A DNA stretch of 64,000 bases from JACCYQ01 sp036675565 (GCA_036675565.1 JAKFER010000243.1:1-64000), one strand, 5' to 3'. Counted from the stretch's first letter, positions 8,418 through 16,422 are shown. Translations and numbers: made by a program. The notes: a model not told the origin generated them from the letters alone.

Positions 8418-10067
8418 ATGAGCTTTTCATTCAACCATTCTTATACTATAAACCCGGCTTTTAAAAAGCGTGTGGCTTATTTCTGTATGGAATATGGCAT
8501 ACACCAGCCATTAAAAACATATGCAGGTGGTTTGGGTTTCCTGGCGGGCTCGCATATGCGCAGTGCATTCGAATTAAAACAAAACATGGTGGGCATTGGT
8601 ATTTTATGGAAGTATGGTTATTATAACCAGGTGCGCAAGCATGACCAAACTATGGATGTATTGTTTGAAGAAAAAAAATATGGATTTCTCATTGACACCG
8701 GCATCAAATTCTCCATTAAAATATCCCGACATGATGTTTGGGTAACTGCGTTTTATTTACCTCCTGATGTATTTAATACGGCCCCCGTATTTTTTCTTAC
8801 CACCGAGTTGCCGGAAAATGATTATTTGGCCAATACAATCTCACACAAATTATATGATGCCAACCCAGAATCAAAGATTGCAGCGGCTATATTATTAGGT
8901 GAAGGTGGCGCCAAACTGTTGGAAATCCTTAACTGGGAACCCGATGTTTATCATCTTAATGAATCGCATGCTGTTCCGCTGGCTTTTTATTTATACAATA
9001 AATATAAAAGCCTGGATGATGTAAAGAGCAGGTTGGTATTCACCAATCACACACCGGAAGAATCTGGCAATCTAAAAATAAACATTTCATTGTTAGACAA
9101 GATGGGATTCTTTTATGATATCCCCCTAACAGAAATAAAATCCATCACGCAACAAACGGGTGATGATCTTGATTTAACCTTAACGGCGCTGCGCTTTTCT
9201 CGGAAAGCAAATGGCGTTTCTGAAATACATTACCATACACTACGAAATATGTGGTCAAAATATGAAGGCATTTGTCCAATCAATTATATTACCAATGCGC
9301 AAAACTTTAAATACTGGCATAACTCTTACCTGTATGAAGCTTTGGAAAAAGGTGATACAGAAGCATTGCAAATAAATAAATTGAGGTCCAAGAAAGATCT
9401 GTTTGACATAGTAGCAGACCAGGGAGGCGAAATTTACAATGAAAAAATCTGCACCATTGTTTTTGCTAAACGTTTCGCTGGTTATAAAAGAGCGGATTTG
9501 TTATTGAGTGATATGGAGCGGTTTCACAATCTTGTTTCAAATAAAGAGCGGCCCGTTCAGATCATTTGGGCTGGGAAACCTTATCCCATGGACTATACTG
9601 GTATTGGCATTTTTGATAAGATCGCCAATGTTTGTAAAACTTATTTTAACTGCGCTATATTGGTTGGTTATGAATTACACTTATCCAAACAATTAAAAAT
9701 GGGCGCGGATGTTTGGTTGAATACACCACGCCTTACACATGAAGCATCCGGTACCAGTGGTATGGCTGCAGCAATGAATGGCGCAATCAATGTAGGTTTA
9801 CCTGATGGCTGGTTTCCTGAATTTGCCAAAGACAAGATCAATTCCTTTATCATTCCGCCTTGTGATATTTCATTACCTGATTATGAACAGGATGAACAGG
9901 ATGCTAAAAGCCTTTACAACCTGCTGGAAACCGAAGTGCTCCCCATGTATTATGATTATCCAACACATTGGCTGGATATTATGAAAAACAGCATGAAGGA
10001 TATTATTCCAACTTTTGACAGTAACCGGATGGCTACAGAATACTATGAAAAATTATACGAAGTTTGA
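8418..10067 (+). CDS. glgP: Alpha-glucan phosphorylase family protein lacking the PLP lysine
   Basis: The 549-residue protein follows the short alpha-glucan phosphorylase family throughout: YFCMEYGIHQPLKTYAGGLG at the start, YHLNESHAVPLAF, FTNHTPEESGN, FAKRFAGYKRADLL, IIWAGKPYP and DVWLNTPRLTHEASGTSGM. In active members the last motif continues with the lysine that binds pyridoxal phosphate (GTSGMK). Here it reads GTSGMAAAMNG, with Ala450 (bases 9765-9767) in that place. The protein may therefore not be a normal phosphorylase; a retaining glycosyltransferase, a glucan-binding protein or an altered cofactor site are options. It lies in the Hsp20 operon, suggesting glycogen mobilisation or binding under stress. 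Confidence 0.82.
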   Translation: MSFSFNHSYTINPAFKKRVAYFCMEYGIHQPLKTYAGGLGFLAGSHMRSAFELKQNMVGIGILWKYGYYNQVRKHDQTMDVLFEEKKYGFLIDTGIKFSIKISRHDVWVTAFYLPPDVFNTAPVFFLTTELPENDYLANTISHKLYDANPESKIAAAILLGEGGAKLLEILNWEPDVYHLNESHAVPLAFYLYNKYKSLDDVKSRLVFTNHTPEESGNLKINISLLDKMGFFYDIPLTEIKSITQQTGDDLDLTLTALRFSRKANGVSEIHYHTLRNMWSKYEGICPINYITNAQNFKYWHNSYLYEALEKGDTEALQINKLRSKKDLFDIVADQGGEIYNEKICTIVFAKRFAGYKRADLLLSDMERFHNLVSNKERPVQIIWAGKPYPMDYTGIGIFDKIANVCKTYFNCAILVGYELHLSKQLKMGADVWLNTPRLTHEASGTSGMAAAMNGAINVGLPDGWFPEFAKDKINSFIIPPCDISLPDYEQDEQDAKSLYNLLETEVLPMYYDYPTHWLDIMKNSMKDIIPTFDSNRMATEYYEKLYEV

Positions 10068-10140
10068 AAGCTCCCCTTTGTTGTAATGAATTATTTCATT
10101 TGAAAGAAATAGCCAACGAAACTGTAAATTGGTTATATAT

Positions 10141-11325
10141 ATGGCGGCGACCAAAATTTCCACAAATACAGATACATATACCCAGCATAACCAGGTTAAA
10201 CTGATCAGGAGTGGTAAACAATATTTTGACACACTGCTTCAGTTGATTGATGAAGCAAAAAGCATCATACATATTCAAAGCTATATTTTTGATGATGATG
10301 AAACGGGCCAGATGGTGTCTGTTGCCTTAAAGAATGCAACAAAAAGAAAAGTAGATGTTTATTTAATGGCTGATGGTTATGCGTCGCAGGTGATGTCTCA
10401 ATCCTTTATTGATGATTTGAGGGTAGCAGGTATTCATTTCCGTTTTTTTGAACCCTTGTTTAAAAGTAAATACTTTTATTTTGGACGGCGCATGCATCAT
10501 AAGATCGCGGTATTCGATTCAAGGTATGCTTTGATAGGTGGTGTAAATATTGCGAACCGCTACAACGATTTACCAGATGAACCGGCATGGCTTGATTTTG
10601 CTCTATATATGGAAGGAGAAATTGCAAAAGAAATCTGTTTACTTTGCTGGAAGAGCTGGAAAGGGTATCCTAAAAAAATGCAGCAACAAGCCTGCGAAAA
10701 GGAAGCTATTCTACTAACCATCGCTGCCGAAAACCAAAGTGCAGTAAGAATGCGGGAGAATGATTGGGTGCGCAAAAAGGATGAAATATCCAAAACTTAT
10801 ATACAAATGATTGACCATGCCCAATCATATGTACTTATTTTTTGCAGTTATTTTTTACCAGATTTATCCTTGCGAAAAAGAATGTCGCAAGCTGTAAAAA
10901 GAGGCGTTAAGATCAGGGTGATCACTGCCGGTCGTTCAGATGTTATATTAACAAAACCAGCAGAGAGATGGCTTTATGACTGGTTATTAAGAAATGGGAT
11001 CGAGTTACATGAATATCAAACAAATATTTTGCATTCCAAACTGGCTATTTGTGATGATGAATGGATGACGATTGGATCATACAATATAAACAGCATCAGT
11101 GCTTATGCAAGCATAGAATTGAATGTAGATGTATTGAACCCGGCTTTTGTAAAAAAAGTACGACAGGAATTAGAAGCTATCATAGCTGATGAATGCATGT
11201 GTGTAAGCGCTGAAGTGCATGCCAAAACAAATAATATATTCAAACAATTTATACGATGGCTTTCATACCAATTTATCCGCATGGTGATTTACCTGTTTAC
11301 TTTTTATTTTAAACAGCGCACTTAG
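10141..11325 (+). CDS. Phospholipase D / cardiolipin synthase family protein
   Basis: Two HKD motifs define the family: His120 in HHKIAVFDSRYALIGG and His298 in HSKLAICDDEWMTIGS, each with the Lys and distal acidic residue. From the ATG at 10141 the protein has 394 residues. It lacks N-terminal membrane helices of classic Cls enzymes, but a hydrophobic, basic C-terminal segment (about residues 360-390, LSYQFIRMVIYLFTFYF) could attach it to the membrane. It probably transfers phosphatidyl groups to make cardiolipin or related lipids. It follows the glucan gene by 73 bases and overlaps the convergent YdjM-like gene by four bases. Confidence 0.9.
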   Translation: MAATKISTNTDTYTQHNQVKLIRSGKQYFDTLLQLIDEAKSIIHIQSYIFDDDETGQMVSVALKNATKRKVDVYLMADGYASQVMSQSFIDDLRVAGIHFRFFEPLFKSKYFYFGRRMHHKIAVFDSRYALIGGVNIANRYNDLPDEPAWLDFALYMEGEIAKEICLLCWKSWKGYPKKMQQQACEKEAILLTIAAENQSAVRMRENDWVRKKDEISKTYIQMIDHAQSYVLIFCSYFLPDLSLRKRMSQAVKRGVKIRVITAGRSDVILTKPAERWLYDWLLRNGIELHEYQTNILHSKLAICDDEWMTIGSYNINSISAYASIELNVDVLNPAFVKKVRQELEAIIADECMCVSAEVHAKTNNIFKQFIRWLSYQFIRMVIYLFTFYFKQRT

Positions 11326-12332
11326 TTTCCCTTTATCCGCACCCATAATGCTTTGGCCGCATTCATATCCCAACCGGTAAAACGGCCTCTTTGAACCACC
11401 AAAGTATTATCATCCGGGTGTTGCAGAAAATAATGGAACACAAATTTTTCAGTGGGATCTTTCCAACCTATGATCTGTCCAAAACGGAGATCATTAAAAA
11501 GTAAGGTGTCATTTCGCATTTCAACGGTGTAAAATTGTTGTGAGAACCGGATCAACCTTTGAAGGTCCTCATGATCGGTTACGTTTTTTAACAATGAATC
11601 ATTACGTGGAAAATATTCAAAATCAATTTGCTTTTTACTGTCAAATACTGATCTGAATCCAACATAATAACCTGTATCATTACCCGCTACAACATACCAT
11701 AACCAGTTTTGCAATGGTGCTGGCGTGGTAAAATACCTTGTATGCGGAATATTTTGTTGAACGAATATTTCTTTCACGTCTTTATTGATCTGCAGCTTAT
11801 TCATTGTACAATAACCAAGATAAATAAACGGGATCACAACACCGACCTTCCACCAAAAACCACGGTTGGGATGAAATCTATGTAATAATACCAGCATCAA
11901 AAATGCCAATCCGGGCCAAACTGAGAAAAAAGGATCGGCTACATAAATTATATTAAAAGAATACCTGGCATGCGAAAAGGGTTCAAACCAACCAATGCCA
12001 TAATTATTAAAAGCATCGATAAACAAATGCAAAAAAATTTCTGTTGCGAAAAATAACAACCAGGTCCTGAATGGAATATTGTGAGGCCTGTGAATTTTAT
12101 CTGCCACCAAAGCAAAAATGGGAATAATGAGCAATGCAAATAAAATGGAATGGGTGAATCCCCTGTGTGCCAGTAAATTTTCAGATGTGGTTAACCAGGC
12201 AGATGCAATAAAATCAATATCCGGAATACTTTGAGCCAGGGCACCCCAGATCATAGCTTTTTTTCCAAAACCTTTCTCAAAAAAAGCTTCGCCGATACAT
12301 GCTCCAAGTGCAATGTGCGTAAATGAATCCAT
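11322..12332 (-). CDS. YdjM/DUF457-type membrane-bound putative metal-dependent hydrolase
   Basis: The 336-residue protein starts with the family signature MDSFTHIALGACIGEAF and continues with SIPDIDFIASAW and LAHRGFTHSILFAL; the conserved His and Asp residues would bind metal. Four or five hydrophobic segments follow in the first 190 residues, and the C-terminal part (about 200-336) is soluble. Family members are annotated as putative hydrolases from motif only; the substrate is unknown. It is convergent with the phospholipase D gene, with which it overlaps by four bases. Confidence 0.85.
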   Translation of the reverse strand: MDSFTHIALGACIGEAFFEKGFGKKAMIWGALAQSIPDIDFIASAWLTTSENLLAHRGFTHSILFALLIIPIFALVADKIHRPHNIPFRTWLLFFATEIFLHLFIDAFNNYGIGWFEPFSHARYSFNIIYVADPFFSVWPGLAFLMLVLLHRFHPNRGFWWKVGVVIPFIYLGYCTMNKLQINKDVKEIFVQQNIPHTRYFTTPAPLQNWLWYVVAGNDTGYYVGFRSVFDSKKQIDFEYFPRNDSLLKNVTDHEDLQRLIRFSQQFYTVEMRNDTLLFNDLRFGQIIGWKDPTEKFVFHYFLQHPDDNTLVVQRGRFTGWDMNAAKALWVRIKGN

Positions 12333-12377
12333 ACAATTACAATACGATACTAATAAATTGATGTAAACCTACATAAC

Positions 12378-12407
12378 AATGCCCGCATAATAAATTATGC
12401 AGGCATT
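12378..12407 (-). terminator. Candidate terminator hairpin after the PepSY-like gene
   Basis: Arms AATGCCCGCATAA and TTATGCAGGCATT pair with one C-A mismatch around a four-base loop. It lies downstream of the minus-strand gene ending at 12466. The following T content on the minus strand is weak, so termination is only probable. Confidence 0.5.
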
Positions 12408-12465
12408 GACAAAAACCAGTCATCCAAAAGAAATTGAAACACCCTTCAAATGATTAAATAAATGG

Positions 12466-12951
12466 TTACCTCGATTTGTTCATTCTTTTTACTTCTTCCA
12501 ACGCCTGATCTTCTACCCTCACAATTACATAGTTTCTCATTCCTTCCAGATTAACTACCCAAATATCCCTGCCAGCCGATTTTACATTTACAGCCCTGGT
12601 AATGTTGAAATCCTGGTAAGCATCACGAACCATTTTCAACACGTCCCCAGGTAAATTTTTTTCATACCCAAAACTGATATCATATTTCAAAAAGCCATTC
12701 TTTTTAAACAATGAATTATGATTAACATCGTCCTTAATAAACTTGGCCAGGTAATCTTTATTTTGCTTATACCACCTTAATTCTTCTGCTCCTGGAAATG
12801 CTTTTTTGAATGCCTTGTTTAAATCGTTACTGACTTTTGCACTACCTGTAACTGTAATTTCCGGTAATGTAATTACTGTATCTTCCTGGGCATAAATCCA
12901 ACTGCTGCTAAAAAGTAAAACAGTGAATATTGCCATGACCATCTTTTTCAT
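12466..12951 (-). CDS. Secreted PepSY-like (DUF2874-type) protein
   Basis: A 161-residue protein with a signal peptide (MKKMVMAIFTVLLFSSSWIYA, cut near residue 21). The mature part has one beta-beta-alpha PepSY-like unit (KAFKKAFPGAEELRWYKQNKDYLAKF) and a second, weaker one. Such Bacteroidota proteins are periplasmic or outer-membrane-associated and their role is not known. It stands alone, with the composite CRP/FNR-like promoter at 13000-13042 and a 45-base leader, so it is probably part of the same stress regulon. Confidence 0.75.
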   Translation of the reverse strand: MKKMVMAIFTVLLFSSSWIYAQEDTVITLPEITVTGSAKVSNDLNKAFKKAFPGAEELRWYKQNKDYLAKFIKDDVNHNSLFKKNGFLKYDISFGYEKNLPGDVLKMVRDAYQDFNITRAVNVKSAGRDIWVVNLEGMRNYVIVRVEDQALEEVKRMNKSR

Positions 12952-12999
12952 ACAAAAATGTTTTATTATGATTTTAAAATTTATGGCTACTAACCATAT

Positions 13000-13042
13000 C
13001 CAATTTAAAGTAGCTATACTTCGTAATCAATGATGGTCGTCA
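13000..13042 (-). promoter_or_regulatory. CRP/FNR-like operator plus -7 element for the PepSY-like gene
   Basis: On the minus strand TGACGACCATCA (13042-13031), identical to the site of the OsmC gene, is followed after 23 bases by TAAATTGG (13007-13000), a 5-of-6 match to TAnnTTTG. The inferred start is near 12996. The remaining bases of this 322-base gap (13043-13273) hold no other signal I can support. Confidence 0.55.
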
Positions 13043-13273
13043 ATGGTATGAATGACAGAAATTTGAGAAATCCGGGAAGTCAAATGAAATGAAATAATTG
13101 TCCAGTTAGTTGAACTTGTGGGAACGTTGTATTTAAGTAGAAAAATGAATTAAGGAATGACTATGCCACTTCTTTCACGGCAAAAAGGCTTGCCTTATTC
13201 TTATTTAAACTTGATCCTGATTTATCCCCAATGGAATGAAGGAAGTATAAAGGCTGATTTCTAAAATATCAAC

Positions 13274-13438
13274 TCAATGTTTCTTTATATTTCTTTTTGC
13301 GATCTCCTCTTTTAATTTGGGTGGAATATCCCTGCAATAGCAATTTTTTGCATGTTCAATATGCCAGCTAAGACGTTCTTCCATAGTGGGATTTCTTGGC
13401 ATTAAATGCTTTAAATGCCATTCTTTATTTATTTTCAT
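13274..13438 (-). CDS. Conserved small protein of unknown function
   Basis: From the ATG at 13438 the product is 54 residues: charged, with the core MPRNPTMEERLSWHIEHAKNCYC and a basic tail. The Trp-His-x-x-His-Ala-x-x-Cys-x-Cys pattern (HIEHAKNCYC) could bind a metal ion. I recall similar small proteins in other Bacteroidota, but no function. A GGGAGG stretch lies 18 bases upstream. It follows the DUF2892 gene by 76 bases on the same strand and is probably transcribed from the same promoter. Confidence 0.6.
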   Translation of the reverse strand: MKINKEWHLKHLMPRNPTMEERLSWHIEHAKNCYCRDIPPKLKEEIAKRNIKKH

Positions 13439-13514
13439 TTTGGTAATTTTTAAACCTCCCAAAAATTTACTGCCTTTACTCTAAAGTAAGTCTTTTCAAC
13501 TCCTTTTAAAAAGA

Positions 13515-13727
13515 TTATATAGCTTTTCTTCCCGTCCAGGTACTTACATTAAACAATTTATAAAGTGGGCAGAATCCAAAAAAACTGGTCAAAATAAAAA
13601 TACCAGCCAGTATCAGCAGGATAATTGCTGCTGTTCCTGTTACTATGTTTTGAAACCACAGGACCATAAAAATGACGGCCAATACCATGCGGATAATCCT
13701 GTCAGCATTACTCATATTCCTTTTCAT
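13515..13727 (-). CDS. DUF2892 family small membrane protein (YgaP transmembrane-like)
   Basis: From the ATG at 13727 the protein has 70 residues: MSNADRIIRMVLAVIFMVLW, a second helix (AAIILLILAGIFILTSFF), then GFCPLYKLFNVSTW. The NxxxRIIR start, two adjacent helices and the FCPLY motif match DUF2892, the membrane module also found in the rhodanese YgaP. The Cys in FCPLY is conserved in the family. Sulfur or cyanide-related roles are proposed for fused members, but for this stand-alone form the function is unknown. Confidence 0.88.
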   Translation of the reverse strand: MKRNMSNADRIIRMVLAVIFMVLWFQNIVTGTAAIILLILAGIFILTSFFGFCPLYKLFNVSTWTGRKAI

Positions 13728-13790
13728 GATAAATGTTTTTAAATGATTAATTACAATCGCCCAGGAATGCTTGCACATTCTTAGTAATTG

Positions 13791-13833
13791 TAAACCTAAT
13801 TAAAAACTTATATGGATATAATGACAAGCGTCA
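13791..13833 (-). promoter_or_regulatory. CRP/FNR-like operator plus -7 element for the DUF2892 gene
   Basis: On the minus strand TGACGCTTGTCA (13833-13822) is followed after 23 bases by TAGGTTTA (13798-13791). The inferred start is near 13787, leaving a 60-base leader. Confidence 0.6.
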
Positions 13834-13910
13834 TAATACAGGCTGATCATAAGTTGGATAAAAGAAAATGATTATTATAATCTGGACAAAATAACGATCA
13901 GTGATTACAA

Positions 13911-13953
13911 TGACCAGTATCATTAACTATGCAATAAGCCTGATCTACTTTTA
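13911..13953 (+). promoter_or_regulatory. CRP/FNR-like operator plus -7 element with no gene directly behind it
   Basis: TGACCAGTATCA (13911-13922) is followed after 23 bases by TACTTTTA (13946-13953). The spacing equals that of the other composite promoters, yet the next gene starts at 14161. The inferred transcript begins near 13957 and meets a hairpin at 13986-14009. Confidence 0.5.
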
Positions 13954-13956
13954 TAT

Positions 13957-14014
13957 AGGATTTCATTGGATTATTGGATTTATACGGAGCTGGATTTTTA
14001 TCCGGCTCCCTTTA
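13957..14014 (+). ncRNA. Candidate small RNA or attenuated leader ending in a strong hairpin
   Basis: Starting from the promoter above, an RNA of roughly 55-60 bases would end in a ten-pair stem (GGAGCTGGAT, loop TTTT, ATCCGGCTCC; 13986-14009, with one G-T pair) followed by CTTTAGTTA. No start codon lies between the inferred start and the hairpin. It may be a stand-alone small RNA or a leader that attenuates the CHAD gene. The tail is not a clean T run. Confidence 0.35.
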
Positions 14015-14052
14015 GTTATAGAACAATTACACAAAAAACCACTGTAGCAAAG

Positions 14053-14070
14053 AAACTACCTTTGTAGTTT
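14053..14070 (+). promoter_or_regulatory. Perfect -7 element inside an inverted repeat, before the CHAD gene
   Basis: TACCTTTG (14057-14064) matches TAnnTTTG fully and sits within the inverted repeat AAACTAC / GTAGTTT (14053-14059 and 14064-14070, four-base centre). It gives the CHAD gene its own start near 14072, and the repeat could be a repressor site. Confidence 0.4.
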
Positions 14071-14160
14071 ATTAATACGCTATTCCATTGCCAGCTTAAA
14101 AAAGCACCTAACGTAAACCATTGAACGATTAAATAAATGCATTGAGTTAATTTATTAATC

Positions 14161-14997
14161 ATGTTGAACCAACAGGAAATTGAACATATCATTCACAGGT
14201 ATTTTAAACATTTTAAAAAATTATTCAACAAGATTGAAAAACATTTTGATGCAGAAGATATTCATGTGTTCAGGGTGGAGTTTAAGAAATTAAGAGCCTT
14301 TTTGAGATTACTTGGGATGGAAATTGCGGATGCCGAAAATTTGGATATGCCACGTAACCTTAAAGAAATTTACACTGTTACGGGAAAATTCAGGGAACTG
14401 CAATTACAACTTTTAAGAATCGATGAAATGGTGCGTTCGAAAGAAAAACTTCCGAAGTACAGGTCTATTCTTAAAAAAGAAATGAAAAAATTAAAGCGTG
14501 AATTAATGTTCTGGTTACAACATGAAACCGTTTCTAAAATGGAAGAGAAAATAAATGTTCATTTACCTATAAACCTTAATGCCACCACCGTTAGAAATTT
14601 TCTGAACTTCAAGTTTAATAATATCATCGCATTGTTTACCGGCAGAATCATTGCTGATGAAAGCCTCCACCGCATCCGGAAAAATATCAAGGATATTCTT
14701 TATGTCTATAAAATTTTTGAAGAATGTTGCATGCTGAATATGGAAGAACTCTTTGGCGATAAAACCCGTTTTGATCATGCAACATTGGTGGCAGAAGAAC
14801 TGGGAAAGTTTAATGACTTATGTATTGCTTTAACATTATTAAGACCCGAGTGGTTGTCATCTGTAAAAAACAATGAAAAAAATCTGCTGCAGAAAATAAA
14901 TTTGCATTGGATGGAAGAAAAAGAAATGCTAAAACATCACCTGGTTGAAAATGTTGTAAATGATTTCGTTTATAATCATAATGCAAAAGCAGTTTAA
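14161..14997 (+). CDS. CHAD domain-containing protein
   Basis: A 278-residue all-helical protein. The CHAD (conserved histidine alpha-helical domain) signature is visible near residue 36: IHVFRVEFKKLRAFLRLLGM, the H-x-x-R-V-x-x-K-K-x-R pattern whose basic residues bind polyphosphate in characterised members. A second, weaker R/K-rich pair occurs in SLHRIRKNIKDILYVYK. Some CHAD proteins bind polyphosphate granules, and that would suit a stress island, but here it is inference. It lies between the putative small RNA and the second hsp20. Confidence 0.82.
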   Translation: MLNQQEIEHIIHRYFKHFKKLFNKIEKHFDAEDIHVFRVEFKKLRAFLRLLGMEIADAENLDMPRNLKEIYTVTGKFRELQLQLLRIDEMVRSKEKLPKYRSILKKEMKKLKRELMFWLQHETVSKMEEKINVHLPINLNATTVRNFLNFKFNNIIALFTGRIIADESLHRIRKNIKDILYVYKIFEECCMLNMEELFGDKTRFDHATLVAEELGKFNDLCIALTLLRPEWLSSVKNNEKNLLQKINLHWMEEKEMLKHHLVENVVNDFVYNHNAKAV

Positions 14998-15111
14998 TGG
15001 TTACCTCAACAAAAAATGTTTAACCAGGGAACATAACCTGAACGGAGCGTCGCAAGAAAAGTTCAACCAGGAACAGAAGCTGGACACCACAAAATTCTTG
15101 TTTTTAAACAC

Positions 15112-15176
15112 TGACCACACTCATGATTTTTACTGACGACCATCTTTGATCCTGCCCTGGCTTGTTAATAGTTTTG
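15112..15176 (+). promoter_or_regulatory. Tandem CRP/FNR-like operators plus perfect -33/-7 promoter for hsp20
   Basis: TGACGACCATCT (15134-15145) lies 33 bases, centre to centre, before TAGTTTTG (15169-15176). A TTTG -33 element (15145-15148) sits 20 bases before that -7 element, as in the Bacteroidota consensus. A second 12-mer, TGACCACACTCA (15112-15123), lies 22 bases further up, exactly two helical turns. Start near 15180. Confidence 0.65.
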
Positions 15177-15218
15177 TACCTGAAATAATTTCAAAAATTT
15201 TAAAATACAGGAGGTTTT

Positions 15219-15665
15219 ATGTCAACAAGATCATTAGCAAGAAGTACAGAAAAAATGCCATCATTATTCAATGATTTTTTCAGGCCATGGGATGAGTGGT
15301 TCGAAGGTGGAGGTTTAACCAGCCGGGTGTTAAATGTACCAGCAGTAAATATTACAGAAAACAAAGATGAATTTATGGTTTCACTGGCTATTCCTGGTAT
15401 GAAAAAAGAAGACTTCAATATTGACATTGAAGGAAACATGCTTACGATTAGCAGCGAAAAAGAAGAATCAAAAGAAGATAAAGATGAAAAGTATACTCGT
15501 AAAGAATTTAACTATTCTTCATTCAGCCGCAGTTTCTCATTACCAGATGAAGTAAACATGGAAAAAATTGATGCTCGTTATGTTGATGGTGTTTTAAAAC
15601 TGAGCCTGCCAAAAAAAGAAGAGGCCAAAAAAATAGCAACCAGTAAACACATTGCTATTAAGTAA
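15219..15665 (+). CDS. Hsp20/alpha-crystallin family small heat-shock protein (second copy)
   Basis: A 148-residue small heat-shock protein: an N-terminal arm (LFNDFFRPWDEWFEGGG), then the alpha-crystallin domain from VPAVNITENKDEFMVSLAIPG to KIDARYVDGVLKLSLPKKEE, and the tail KHIAIK. It is the more canonical of the two Hsp20 proteins in the window. Unusually for this genome, it has a strong Shine-Dalgarno sequence, AGGAGG, four bases before the ATG. With a near-consensus promoter and two activator sites it is probably the most strongly expressed gene of the island. Confidence 0.95.
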   Translation: MSTRSLARSTEKMPSLFNDFFRPWDEWFEGGGLTSRVLNVPAVNITENKDEFMVSLAIPGMKKEDFNIDIEGNMLTISSEKEESKEDKDEKYTRKEFNYSSFSRSFSLPDEVNMEKIDARYVDGVLKLSLPKKEEAKKIATSKHIAIK

Positions 15666-15686
15666 ATCGGCTCCATGCCATTAACC

Positions 15687-15721
15687 AGCCCCGCTGTAAT
15701 ACATGCCGGGGCTTTTTTTTT
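15687..15721 (+). terminator. Rho-independent terminator after the second hsp20
   Basis: Stem AGCCCCG / CGGGGCT (15687-15693 and 15707-15713), then a run of eight or nine T. It is the clearest one-directional terminator of the island. Confidence 0.9.
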
Positions 15722-15786
15722 AAAAAAATTTAGTGGTTTTATTTAGCCGTGATATAAAATTATAAATAACAATATTCTATCTATGC

Positions 15787-15852
15787 TGACCAGTATCAGT
15801 ATTCCGGCTGATGACTATGCAGTTCTGATGCAATAGGAATGAAATAATTTTA
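15787..15852 (+). promoter_or_regulatory. CRP/FNR-like operator with class I spacing for the helical-protein gene
   Basis: TGACCAGTATCA (15787-15798), identical to the site at 13911, lies 56 bases centre to centre before TAATTTTA (15845-15852). The start would be near 15856, with a 32-base leader. Confidence 0.45.
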
Positions 15853-15887
15853 TAAAACAAATTATCAAAGACTAAACATTTTGTACC

Positions 15888-16313
15888 ATGTTTAAATTAG
15901 ATTTATTAATGAGCCAGTTTCGATATGAAATTGAATCATACAAGCGCATACTGAATTTCTTTACAGAAGAAAATATAAAATTTAAAAAACGCTTAAGCGA
16001 TTTTATTATAGAATCAGATATTAATGATAACGATTTTATGGAACAGGTTGAATATTTTCATAACTACCTTTTAAAAGAAGATGAATATATCAGCTTTCTA
16101 AAAAATGAATTGACAGACCAGGAAAAGCTCATGTCCCAGGCTGGTGATGGTGATATTGATTTAGCTAAAGAGATGTTGAATACGCAGCATAAAATCAGGA
16201 AGGAATTTCAATTTGTTGAAGATGACTTTCACAAATTAACATTTGACCTTCACAATTACATGAGTGCATTTTTTAGTACCGGTATGAGTAGCGCGGATTA
16301 TCACTTTATGTAA
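15888..16313 (+). CDS. Helical protein of unknown function
   Basis: I do not recognise this 141-residue protein. It is acidic and almost entirely helical (FRYEIESYKRILNFFTEENI, then FMEQVEYFHNYLLKEDEYISFLKNEL, then TQHKIRKEFQFVEDDFHKLTFDLHNY), which suggests a helical bundle or short coiled coil. No signal peptide or membrane helix is present. It has its own promoter with a CRP/FNR-like site and lies between hsp20 and a lipoprotein, so it is probably part of the same stress response. Confidence 0.65.
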   Translation: MFKLDLLMSQFRYEIESYKRILNFFTEENIKFKKRLSDFIIESDINDNDFMEQVEYFHNYLLKEDEYISFLKNELTDQEKLMSQAGDGDIDLAKEMLNTQHKIRKEFQFVEDDFHKLTFDLHNYMSAFFSTGMSSADYHFM

Positions 16314-16379
16314 TACCCTGAATAACCACGAATACTTTATAACTAGCACCCTTTTACTAACCACCATTTGTATTGTTCC

Positions 16380-16422
16380 TGACAGGCGTCATTGAATGGC
16401 ATTACACACACAGCTACATTTA
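16380..16422 (+). promoter_or_regulatory. CRP/FNR-like operator plus -7 element for the lipoprotein gene
   Basis: TGACAGGCGTCA (16380-16391) is followed after 23 bases by TACATTTA (16415-16422). The start is inferred near 16426, 16 bases before the ATG at 16442. Confidence 0.6.

Noticed and set aside
13157..13264. Small plus-strand frame of 35 codons starting ATG with a nearby AAGGA
   Set aside because: No recognisable motif, no promoter module, and composition like the surrounding non-coding DNA.
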